DNA from: Gammaproteobacteria bacterium
Lineage (GTDB): Bacteria; Pseudomonadota; Gammaproteobacteria; SZUA-229
Assembly: GCA_013138755.1 (NCBI GenBank)
Contig: WTCC01000150.1
Coordinates: forward strand, 1 to 12,347
DNA: 12,347 nt
Direction of reading: 5' to 3'
Position 1 is the first letter of the stretch, and each line of letters begins with the position of its first letter. Shown here piece by piece: positions 6,525-12,347 of the stretch. A model generated the notes under the pieces. The model was not told where the DNA came from and made no database searches. It saw only the letters and a list, made by a program, of their open reading frames with translations. Position numbers and translations under genes: made by a program.

Positions 6525-7283
6525 TTAATTTCCAACATCCATATTACGCATCTGCTCAGGCAAATCTTTCGCATTATCCTGAAATTGATCTCCAACATCG
6601 ACCGGATTAGGCATAGTTACCTCTGGTGCATTCCAGCCACCTGGCATCTCACCCATTCGGCTCGGTGCAAGCATCATGTCATCCCAACCTTGCTCCATAT
6701 TGTCTTTGTTTGGATTCATCCAGGTTCTTGGACCGCTATTGCCCCAGAAATTGTTATTGTTGTTATTGCCCCACATATTACCCCAGCCGCTACTGTTATT
6801 GCGAGAACGGTTATAACCAGGAATATTGTACGCAGAAGCACCATTATCAGGTGCTCGGTTGGCGCTGTTATACGGGCCACCTGGAGGGGGTGGCGCACTA
6901 CCTCTGTACGCATTAGGTGGTGGATAGCCTCTATTGGAATATACTGGCCGCTGAGCATTATACGGGTTGGGTGCACGCTGCTGCATAGGAGGGCGCACGT
7001 TCTGCGCAGGATAATTTGCAGGGGGCGGCTGTCTATTTACTGGCGCAGCTGGTGGACGATAATTGTTATTATATTGTGGCGGTGGCCTCTGCGCAGGGTT
7101 ATATGCAGGCGGCATATTAAAGCCTGACCAATTTGGAGTTTGCCAATATGCGTTACCTGGCTGTTTTGGCATCCAGTTATGATTCGCATTACTATTGTTA
7201 TTAGCATTATCTGCATAGGAAGTTATGCCAAAAGCACTTAATGCTAGCGCAACAACTGTATTGGTTACATTGTTAATTCTCAT
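6525..7283 (-). CDS. Secreted Pro/Asn-rich low-complexity protein of unknown function
   Basis: From the ATG at 7283 the product is 252 residues. Residues 1-24 form a signal peptide ending in TSYA, so it should be exported. Residues about 25-185 are low-complexity, rich in Pro, Asn, Tyr, Gln and Arg (for example NRQPPPANYPAQ and APPPPGGPYN), with a run of six Asn near 173-178 and repeated WGN triplets. Residues about 186-252 are less repetitive and more acidic (MPGGWNAPEVTMPNPVDVG), suggesting a separate conserved module. The frame can open earlier at a TTG (7301), but that would put the GGAG ribosome site inside the coding region; ATG 7283 or GTG 7286 is better. It has its own terminator. Function is unknown: a matrix, envelope or sulfur-globule-type structural protein are guesses from composition. 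The opposite strand holds open frames that are shadows of this composition. Confidence 0.75.
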   Translation of the reverse strand: MRINNVTNTVVALALSAFGITSYADNANNNSNANHNWMPKQPGNAYWQTPNWSGFNMPPAYNPAQRPPPQYNNNYRPPAAPVNRQPPPANYPAQNVRPPMQQRAPNPYNAQRPVYSNRGYPPPNAYRGSAPPPPGGPYNSANRAPDNGASAYNIPGYNRSRNNSSGWGNMWGNNNNNNFWGNSGPRTWMNPNKDNMEQGWDDMMLAPSRMGEMPGGWNAPEVTMPNPVDVGDQFQDNAKDLPEQMRNMDVGN

Positions 7284-7295
7284 CACTCTAAAATA

Positions 7296-7299
7296 CTCC
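7296..7299 (-). promoter_or_regulatory. Ribosome binding site that decides the start of the Pro/Asn-rich gene
   Basis: GGAG on the minus strand lies 9 nt ahead of a GTG (7286) and 12 nt ahead of an ATG (7283). It directly overlaps the upstream TTG at 7301, which is therefore unlikely to be the true start. Starting at the GTG or ATG leaves a clean signal peptide. Confidence 0.55.
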
Positions 7300-7422
7300 A
7301 AATAAAATTTTACTTTGATATTCCTGCTTACCTTAAATCAAAGCTGGTTAGTACGATGTATATCTGTGTTCTCTTATCATAATCCCGTACGGGGCTGAGT
7401 TCCAGCAAATTTTTCATAATCA

Positions 7423-8346
7423 TTAATGCCTGCTTGATTCAGACGGAGTTCCAAACCAGTCACTCAGCTTAAAATCGTTTTTATAGGGGATTTCCTGTGA
7501 CGATTTCAACTTAGGCGTAAGGTTTTTTATATAACTCGACATGAAATGATTATTGATATGCTGCTCACTTGGTACATCGTTTAAAAAGTCTAATGCACGC
7601 ATCATACTGTTGATACCGGAGATAACAGCATATTGACTGTTATCAAATAAGATTATTTCTTTACCCTGATGCCAGAAAATACTCAACTGCATCAGGTCCA
7701 TAGGATCGACTGGTGGCATTAGAGGCACGATATCTTTCGGCATTACCAGACGTTTGATATTAAGATGACTGAACTTTTTACTGCCGCTGATATTAGTTAC
7801 TTTTGGCTGCCCAAAAGTAATCACTTCATCAACAGGGTGCCCCTGTGCATCGAGCATCATGGCGACGATGAGTGCTGTAGCCCCACCTAAACTATGCCCT
7901 ATGGTATTTATTTTATAACCCGGCTTTATATCAGGAAGGATGAACTGGTATATATCTTTAGCTGAAAGCAAAAAACCCTGATGCATGTCTATACCTGTAA
8001 TCTTGTCTGGCACTAGGACAAATGCGGAATCAATAATCATATTTTCAATATTAGACGTGCCTCTGACGGCTAGAAGCTGATGCTTTGTTTTATCATTAGT
8101 TGCCAATACATAAGTTACCAGAAACCCTTTTAGTTGCTTATATTGCGTTATTTTGTAACCCTGTAATTCGAGCACGCGCTCAAGGTCAGTTTTAGACTGA
8201 TAGGTAGCTTGTGCGATATAGGCTGCATCTAACCAATGCGAAAAAGCAGCTGATGATATATTCAGAGAAGCATCATTCGACGCAACGACTTTATCAGCAG
8301 TGAAAATCGTCGTGAAAATTATTATGCAGCAGTAGAGGAATTTCAT
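7423..8346 (-). CDS. Exported lipase, class 3 family (alpha/beta hydrolase)
   Basis: A 307-residue protein with an N-terminal hydrophobic signal sequence (about 1-22, ending near VVAS). The core is that of fungal-type class 3 lipases: VRGTSN (94-99) as the oxyanion loop, TIGHSLGGAT (148-157) with nucleophile Ser152, MPKDIVPLMPP with Asp205 as the likely acid, and a histidine near the end of the domain, most likely His267 in NNHFMSSY. The triad is complete, so an active ester or lipid hydrolase in the periplasm or outside the cell is expected; the substrate is unknown. A TAGGT ribosome-site-like sequence overlaps the stop of the upstream small membrane-protein gene, 11 bp away, which indicates an operon with it. 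No terminator-like hairpin with a T-run follows the gene. Confidence 0.88.
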   Translation of the reverse strand: MKFLYCCIIIFTTIFTADKVVASNDASLNISSAAFSHWLDAAYIAQATYQSKTDLERVLELQGYKITQYKQLKGFLVTYVLATNDKTKHQLLAVRGTSNIENMIIDSAFVLVPDKITGIDMHQGFLLSAKDIYQFILPDIKPGYKINTIGHSLGGATALIVAMMLDAQGHPVDEVITFGQPKVTNISGSKKFSHLNIKRLVMPKDIVPLMPPVDPMDLMQLSIFWHQGKEIILFDNSQYAVISGINSMMRALDFLNDVPSEQHINNHFMSSYIKNLTPKLKSSQEIPYKNDFKLSDWFGTPSESSRH

Positions 8347-8357
8347 AAAAACAGTAC

Positions 8358-8747
8358 CTATGGCTGCAATGGTGAAACTGGCACTATTTGTCGCAGCATC
8401 GGGTTACAATTTTTAATAGAAACTTTACCCTGTAACAACGCACCCCGAGAATACTCTCTAAAATGACAGATGTTTGTCTTAGGATCATAATTCTCTATCC
8501 ACAAGTTGTCATCTTTCCAGGTAGCAGTGAGATGTAATTCGCCATCAGGCACTTTGATCGTCATGACACCTCCATAACGTTTTACAAATACCTGCTGAAA
8601 ATGGAAGTGATATGCAAAGAAACCGATAAGGAGTACCGACAGAGCAGCGATAGCTGCTATTTTTATCTCATCTAATTTATATCCGATAAAATATAGCAGT
8701 CCAGATGCTATAGCTATTATCGCAATCCAATACAGATACGTAATCAT
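8358..8747 (-). CDS. Small two-helix membrane protein of unknown function
   Basis: A 129-residue protein I do not recognise. Residues about 4-22 and 29-47 are strongly hydrophobic and probably form a helical hairpin joined by a short charged turn (YKLDEIK). The remaining 80 residues look like a compact, beta-rich soluble domain (for example MTIKVPDGELHLTATW) with two cysteines, Cys94 and Cys114, which could pair if the domain faces the periplasm. A good ribosome site, AGAGGGG, precedes the ATG at 8747. The gene is 22 bp after the CnoX-like gene and 11 bp before the lipase, so it is very likely in the same transcript. A role in assisting the exported lipase is possible from context but not shown. 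Confidence 0.75.
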   Translation of the reverse strand: MITYLYWIAIIAIASGLLYFIGYKLDEIKIAAIAALSVLLIGFFAYHFHFQQVFVKRYGGVMTIKVPDGELHLTATWKDDNLWIENYDPKTNICHFREYSRGALLQGKVSIKNCNPMLRQIVPVSPLQP

Positions 8748-8769
8748 TAGAAACCCCTCTATTCGTTAT

Positions 8770-9639
8770 TTAAGCGAGTAAATTACTTAGTTTTTGCTGC
8801 GTATCTTTTGCTACTTCGGGTTCTTTTTCTTTCAGAATACCAATCAGAGCAATGATTAATTCTTTTGCTGCGCCACCATTGTAATCAACACTATTTTCGA
8901 GGATATAAAACAGATGATTAATTGCAGTCATGGTCTCATATTCCGCAATCATACAAATGGCTAGATCGAAACGGGCATCAAAATCTTTTTCTTTTGATTC
9001 TAAGCGTTTCTGCAAAACCTGAATGCCATCTGTTTTAGCTGCTTGATTAACGAATGTTAATTGCCTGCCAAGTGACTTACCCATATTCGTATCTTTTACT
9101 GACTGAGGCAATTTGTTATAAAGTTCATTTGCGTTATCGATAAGTTTCGAGTCGATAAAAACCTGTACCATGTCTAACGCTATCCGCGTGTTTGCAGGGT
9201 CTTTTTTGATAGCCTCGGTCAACATCACAAATGCGCTCTGTGTATCACCAGATAAGTGCAGCTCTCGGGCCTTAAGGCGCATTTCGTCTGATTCGTGAAA
9301 TACACCCTGTTTTTTTAGTAAGGCTCGACATTCATCTTCAGCAAGCTGACCTTCTTCAGTATCTACAACCTCACCATTAACAAATACCTTTAAGGTTGGT
9401 AAATTTTCAATGTTATGTTCTTTTCTAAGATTTTCTTGCTCATCGATATCAACTTTTGCAAAGATAAATTGACCAGCGAATTCGCCCGCCAGATCAGACA
9501 ATTTATCTGACATGGTCACACAGGGCTCTGACCATATCCCCATGAATTCGACAATAACTGGGATAGTGTGCGAATTCTGTATGACAGACTCTGCAAAACT
9601 TTTCTCACTTACTTCAAAAATATAAACTTCTTTTTTCAC
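8770..9639 (-). CDS. ybbN: Thioredoxin-TPR protein, CnoX/YbbN family
   Basis: A 289-residue cytoplasmic protein. Residues about 5-110 are thioredoxin-like, with the active-site segment GIWSEPCVTMSDKL: Ser37-x-x-Cys40 replaces the usual Cys-x-x-Cys, as in E. coli CnoX (YbbN), which has SxxC. The downstream stretch QFIFAKVDIDEQENLRKEH and LPTLKVFVNGE are typical thioredoxin elements. Residues about 118-289 are helical repeats of the TPR type found in this family. The E. coli protein is a chaperone-redoxin that protects clients and passes them to GroEL/ES; the altered active site argues against a general disulfide reductase. The start is a GTG at 9639, the first possible start after an in-frame TAG, with a poor ribosome site. 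It lies 61 bp after srmB. Confidence 0.88.
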   Translation of the reverse strand: MKKEVYIFEVSEKSFAESVIQNSHTIPVIVEFMGIWSEPCVTMSDKLSDLAGEFAGQFIFAKVDIDEQENLRKEHNIENLPTLKVFVNGEVVDTEEGQLAEDECRALLKKQGVFHESDEMRLKARELHLSGDTQSAFVMLTEAIKKDPANTRIALDMVQVFIDSKLIDNANELYNKLPQSVKDTNMGKSLGRQLTFVNQAAKTDGIQVLQKRLESKEKDFDARFDLAICMIAEYETMTAINHLFYILENSVDYNGGAAKELIIALIGILKEKEPEVAKDTQQKLSNLLA

Positions 9640-9700
9640 GTTTTTGCCAACTTTTATTTGCTATTAATTATCAATGGTAGATAAAAAAATTCTAAGGCTG

Positions 9701-11005
9701 CTATTGCTCTGTCGATTTATTTTCCGATGGTTTTCGTCGTTTGCCAATATTCTTTTTATCTCGTTCACGCATTTTTACTTTCTTTTTATCCTTCTTATCG
9801 ACAGTTTTTTTCTTCCGCTTTGTGCCATAGGCTTTACCAGAAGATTTTCTATTCTCAGGGCCGGTATACTTTCCGACCAATGATTTGATCTTACGTTCGA
9901 CGCATTTAACTTCCAGAAAGTTCTCTATACCCACCATCTGATTCCATTCATGTGAATCAACCAGGGTTATCGACATCCCGGTCTCAAACATTCTCCCTGT
10001 ACGCCCGATACGATGCATATAATCTTCGCCATCTCTGGGCACATCAAAATTTATAATCAGATCGAGATCGGTTATATCAAGACCTCGAGAGGCGACGTCA
10101 GTGGCGACGATTATATCTATCTCGTTGAGCCTGAATTTTCTTAATAATTGATTACGAACATCTTGAGTGACATCGCTATGTACTACAGCAGAGTGAATTC
10201 CCTTGGCTTGCAACCATCGGCTGATGTCATTTACCGTTGACCTTTTATTTGCAAAGACGATGGCTTTATGAAATTTGAAATCATCATGGATGTTTTTAAG
10301 AATATGATCACACAGTTTTAACTTATGCGCATTATCATCAGCCGTTATTTTTAGCTGTGTAATGTTTATATTGCTACTACGAGGACTATCAACAATAACC
10401 TCTAACGGATCGTGAAAAATTGCATCCGTCAGTATCTTAAATTTATGTTGATTAAAGCTGGCGGAGTAGAGAACTGATTGGCACTCAGCATTACATTCTG
10501 AGGCAATTTCGACCACCTGATCGATGAAACCCATCTCAAGCATGCGATCAGCTTCGTCAAGTACCAGTATACTGATAGCATCAAGTTCAATCACATCGCG
10601 CTTTACATGTTCCAGTAATCGTCCTGGTGTAGCGATAATAATATCTGGATATTTCTCTAATGCTTTTAGTTGGTACTTAGGGTTTTCACCACCGATGATT
10701 ACGGTTGTACTGATATCTGTGTATTGTGAAAGCAATGTGCACTGTTTATTGATCTGCCGGCATAATTCACGTGTTGGCGCCAGGATAAGAGCTTGTGTGA
10801 CAGACTGTGGGTTATCAAGTATCTGCTGAAGCAGTGGCAAAACGAACGCCAGCGTTTTACCGCTACCCGTTTTGGCATTAACGATGAGATCCCTACCTTG
10901 AAGTGCATGTGGAATTGCAGCTTCTTGAACTTCCGTCATTTCGGAGTATCCAAGAGTTTCGAGAGCATCCAGCAGTGGCTCATCAAGTAAAAGCGAAGAA
11001 AACAA
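9701..11005 (-). CDS. srmB: ATP-dependent RNA helicase SrmB-like (DEAD-box)
   Basis: A 434-residue helicase with all core motifs: Q-motif region TEVQEAAIP (24-32), Walker A AKTGSGKT (44-51), PTRE (77-80), TPGR (126-129), DEAD (150-153), SAS (181-183, normally SAT), VATDVASRGLDI (300-311) and HRIGRTGR (331-338). The lysine-rich tail ends in RDKKNIGKRRKPS (about 415-427), nearly the same as the tail of E. coli SrmB, which separates it from RhlE, RhlB and DeaD. SrmB unwinds RNA during early assembly of the 50S ribosomal subunit. The start is a TTG at 11005, preceded by TAGGT at a good distance; the N-terminus FSSLLLDEPLLDAL then aligns with the SrmB N-terminus. A nearby upstream ATG is out of frame and meets a stop. 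A divergent DsrE-like gene starts 65 bp away. Confidence 0.9.
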   Translation of the reverse strand: MFSSLLLDEPLLDALETLGYSEMTEVQEAAIPHALQGRDLIVNAKTGSGKTLAFVLPLLQQILDNPQSVTQALILAPTRELCRQINKQCTLLSQYTDISTTVIIGGENPKYQLKALEKYPDIIIATPGRLLEHVKRDVIELDAISILVLDEADRMLEMGFIDQVVEIASECNAECQSVLYSASFNQHKFKILTDAIFHDPLEVIVDSPRSSNINITQLKITADDNAHKLKLCDHILKNIHDDFKFHKAIVFANKRSTVNDISRWLQAKGIHSAVVHSDVTQDVRNQLLRKFRLNEIDIIVATDVASRGLDITDLDLIINFDVPRDGEDYMHRIGRTGRMFETGMSITLVDSHEWNQMVGIENFLEVKCVERKIKSLVGKYTGPENRKSSGKAYGTKRKKKTVDKKDKKKVKMRERDKKNIGKRRKPSENKSTEQ

Positions 11006-11039
11006 GTTAGTACCTATGATACATTTAAGCGAAACGGCT

Positions 11040-11045
11040 ATTATA
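11040..11045 (-). promoter_or_regulatory. Possible -10 element for srmB in the divergent gap
   Basis: A perfect TATAAT on the minus strand lies about 35 bp before the srmB TTG start. No good -35 box is found at the right distance. On the plus strand the overlapping TATTAT (11039-11044) could serve the DsrE-like gene, so the 65-bp gap may carry back-to-back promoters. Confidence 0.3.
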
Positions 11046-11070
11046 AGCTATCAGTGAACATTGGAGTAAT

Positions 11071-11559
11071 ATGATGAAAAAAACAAAACGTCGCCAGTTT
11101 TTATCACTGCTCGGTCTCGGAAGCATTGGACTTGCCGGCACTAGCGTCACAACTAATAGTGCACAGGCCCATCATACTGAAACACATTTCGATGATAAGG
11201 CCTTACATCGACTGGTCTACCAGTGCAATAGAGCAGATCATGATTATATCGAACATGTACTTTTTTCCTGTGGCGAAATGTTACGTAAATACGGTGATGA
11301 TATAGAACTGGTCGTAGCGGCCTTCGGACCCGGGTTGAATCTTCTGGGTAAAAGACCTAAACGTTCAATCTCTCGACTTCACCAACAACGTGTCGCATCA
11401 CTAGCAGAATACGGAGTGCGGTTTCAGGCTTGTGGCAATACGATGAAAAGCATGAACTGGTTAGAGAAGGATCTACTGGAACATGCCCAGATAGTACCGA
11501 TTGGTGTCGATGGCATTATGAAGTTGCAAGAGCAGGGCTTCAGTTATATAAGTTTGTAG
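11071..11559 (+). CDS. Tat-exported DsrE-family protein
   Basis: A 162-residue protein. The N-terminus has a twin-arginine signal (KRRQFLSLLG, residues 6-15), a hydrophobic stretch, and a likely cut after AQA (31-33), so it should be folded in the cytoplasm and exported. The mature part follows the DsrE/DsrF-like fold: HRLVYQCN (46-53), a helix, DIELVVAAFGPG (77-88), a gap, then LAEYGVRFQACGNTM (111-125) with the conserved-position Cys121, and IVPIGVDGIMKLQEQGFSYI at the end. DsrE-like proteins often handle sulfur or bind small ligands; exported members are not well assigned. A GGAG ribosome site at 11063-11066 fits either of two tandem ATGs (11071 or 11074; the second has better spacing). 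It is divergent from srmB, convergent with rapA (12-bp gap), and so probably a single-gene transcript. Confidence 0.85.
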   Translation: MMKKTKRRQFLSLLGLGSIGLAGTSVTTNSAQAHHTETHFDDKALHRLVYQCNRADHDYIEHVLFSCGEMLRKYGDDIELVVAAFGPGLNLLGKRPKRSISRLHQQRVASLAEYGVRFQACGNTMKSMNWLEKDLLEHAQIVPIGVDGIMKLQEQGFSYISL

Positions 11560-11571
11560 ATAATAAAGCTT

Positions 11572-12347
11572 CTACGTAGCAACGATAACGCGCACTGCGT
11601 CAAGGCGTAGATTAGCCGCATCGATTACATCTTTTAAAGTTGATAATTGCTTCTCAAAGTAATCTATCTCATCTGCTCTTATATTAGGATTAACCTTAGA
11701 TAAAGCAGTTAATCTATTGATTTCTTTAGTTAAAACTTCTGTTGCTTGCTCCTGCGCTCGCTGTAAAACTTTTGCTGACTTTAGCTCACCATATTTTTCG
11801 CTTCGCTGTAACATGGCTTTAAGAATCTTCTTCTTAGCCTTGATGATCTTGTTGCCGATACCTTTATCAACGATCTGCCGTGTATCATTAATGACTGTAT
11901 GTGAAAGTTTGATATTGTGATCAGCACCTCGCTCATCACAGACAACACGAATCATCGTAGGCGGCAGGTATCGATTAGTCTGCAATTCTTCGATCGGGGC
12001 ACTTTCAAGAGAAAACAAACATTCCAGTAAGACACTACCGGCAGTCACGCCTTTATAGTCTGCAGCAGTCACCGCCGTATTACCTAACTCGTTTGTTAAT
12101 ACTAAGTCTATAACGTTATTTGTTATCGGATGCTCCCACGTGATGTAGTGTGCATCTTCAAAACCCAGAGCGATATCCCGATCATAAGTGATAGTCATAC
12201 CATCTTCAGGCAGCCCAGGGAAATGGCTGTTCATATGTTCTGTTGGTGTAATCACGAAACAACGATCGCTATGGATCTCATTATCTATACCAAAACAGTC
12301 AAAAGCACTCTCCATATATTCTGCTAATTGCTCAGAGTTATCTTCAG
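11572..12347 (-). CDS. rapA: RNA polymerase-associated protein RapA, C-terminal part
   Basis: The frame is open to the right edge, so this is the last 258 residues or so of a much longer protein (E. coli RapA is about 970 residues). An internal ATG at 12315 is not the start. The fragment matches the RapA C-terminal region: FPGLPEDGMTITYDRDIAL, ITWEHPI, then LTALSKVNPNIRADEI and the end RLDAVRVIV, which parallel the E. coli sequence closely. RapA is a Swi2/Snf2-type ATPase that binds RNA polymerase and helps it recycle after termination; the ATPase motifs lie outside the window. It converges with the DsrE-like gene across a 12-bp gap, and I see no clear terminator there. Confidence 0.93.
   Translation of the reverse strand, partial: EDNSEQLAEYMESAFDCFGIDNEIHSDRCFVITPTEHMNSHFPGLPEDGMTITYDRDIALGFEDAHYITWEHPITNNVIDLVLTNELGNTAVTAADYKGVTAGSVLLECLFSLESAPIEELQTNRYLPPTMIRVVCDERGADHNIKLSHTVINDTRQIVDKGIGNKIIKAKKKILKAMLQRSEKYGELKSAKVLQRAQEQATEVLTKEINRLTALSKVNPNIRADEIDYFEKQLSTLKDVIDAANLRLDAVRVIVAT

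Noticed and set aside
6585..7127. Plus-strand open frames of 180 and 96 residues, and another minus-strand frame at 6716-6976, across the Pro/Asn-rich gene
   Set aside because: They are by-products of the repetitive codon composition of the real gene, have odd His/Ile/Arg/Trp-rich translations, and lack ribosome sites or recognisable domains.
7384..7393. Perfect 10-bp palindrome CCCGTACGGG between the lipase and the Pro/Asn-rich gene
   Set aside because: A perfect 10-bp palindrome is expected about once per kilobase by chance, and it lacks a T-run, so it is neither a terminator nor a supported operator.
10524..10829. Plus-strand frame of 101 residues inside srmB
   Set aside because: It is antisense to the helicase motifs, Ser-rich from complementary codons, and has no domain.
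11555..11577. Inverted repeat GTAGA/TCTAC between the DsrE-like gene and rapA
   Set aside because: A five-base stem with a ten-base loop and no T-run does not support a terminator.

Overview
The window is AT-rich bacterial chromosomal DNA. Several core proteins are gammaproteobacterial in type: the C-terminal part of the RNA polymerase recycling ATPase RapA, an SrmB-like DEAD-box helicase with the SrmB-type C-terminal tail, and a CnoX/YbbN-type thioredoxin-TPR protein. A Tat-exported DsrE-like protein fits a gammaproteobacterium with some sulfur chemistry. I cannot name a genus. I see no RNA genes, CRISPR arrays, insertion sequences or phage genes.

Left half (1-6230): a lipid and signal module. 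A truncated lysophospholipid-acyltransferase-like gene and an RpfF-type DSF (diffusible signal factor) synthase gene lie on the minus strand. Divergent from them, across a 234-bp intergenic region with promoter-like sites on both strands, runs a tight plus-strand run: an acyl carrier protein, a FabF/NodE-like ketosynthase one base later, and a cyclopropane-synthase-like SAM methyltransferase. Converging on that run, with a 4-bp overlap of the gene ends, is a membrane GGDEF-EAL protein. My reading, which is inference, is that the ACP and ketosynthase prepare a special acyl chain, RpfF converts and releases it as a cis-2-unsaturated acid, the methyltransferase decorates it, and the GGDEF-EAL protein may link it to cyclic-di-GMP. 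None of the usual partners (RpfC, RpfG, RpfR) is in the window.

Middle (6231-8747): an intergenic region, a strong intrinsic terminator, a secreted Pro/Asn-rich low-complexity protein, a secreted class-3 lipase, and a small two-helix membrane protein of unknown function.

Right part (8770-12347): a CnoX-like chaperone gene (GTG start) and srmB (TTG start) on the minus strand, a divergent Tat-exported DsrE-family gene on the plus strand, and the 3' end of rapA converging on it and running off the right edge. srmB, cnoX, the small membrane protein and the lipase all lie on the minus strand with gaps of 61, 22 and 11 bp, so they could be co-transcribed.
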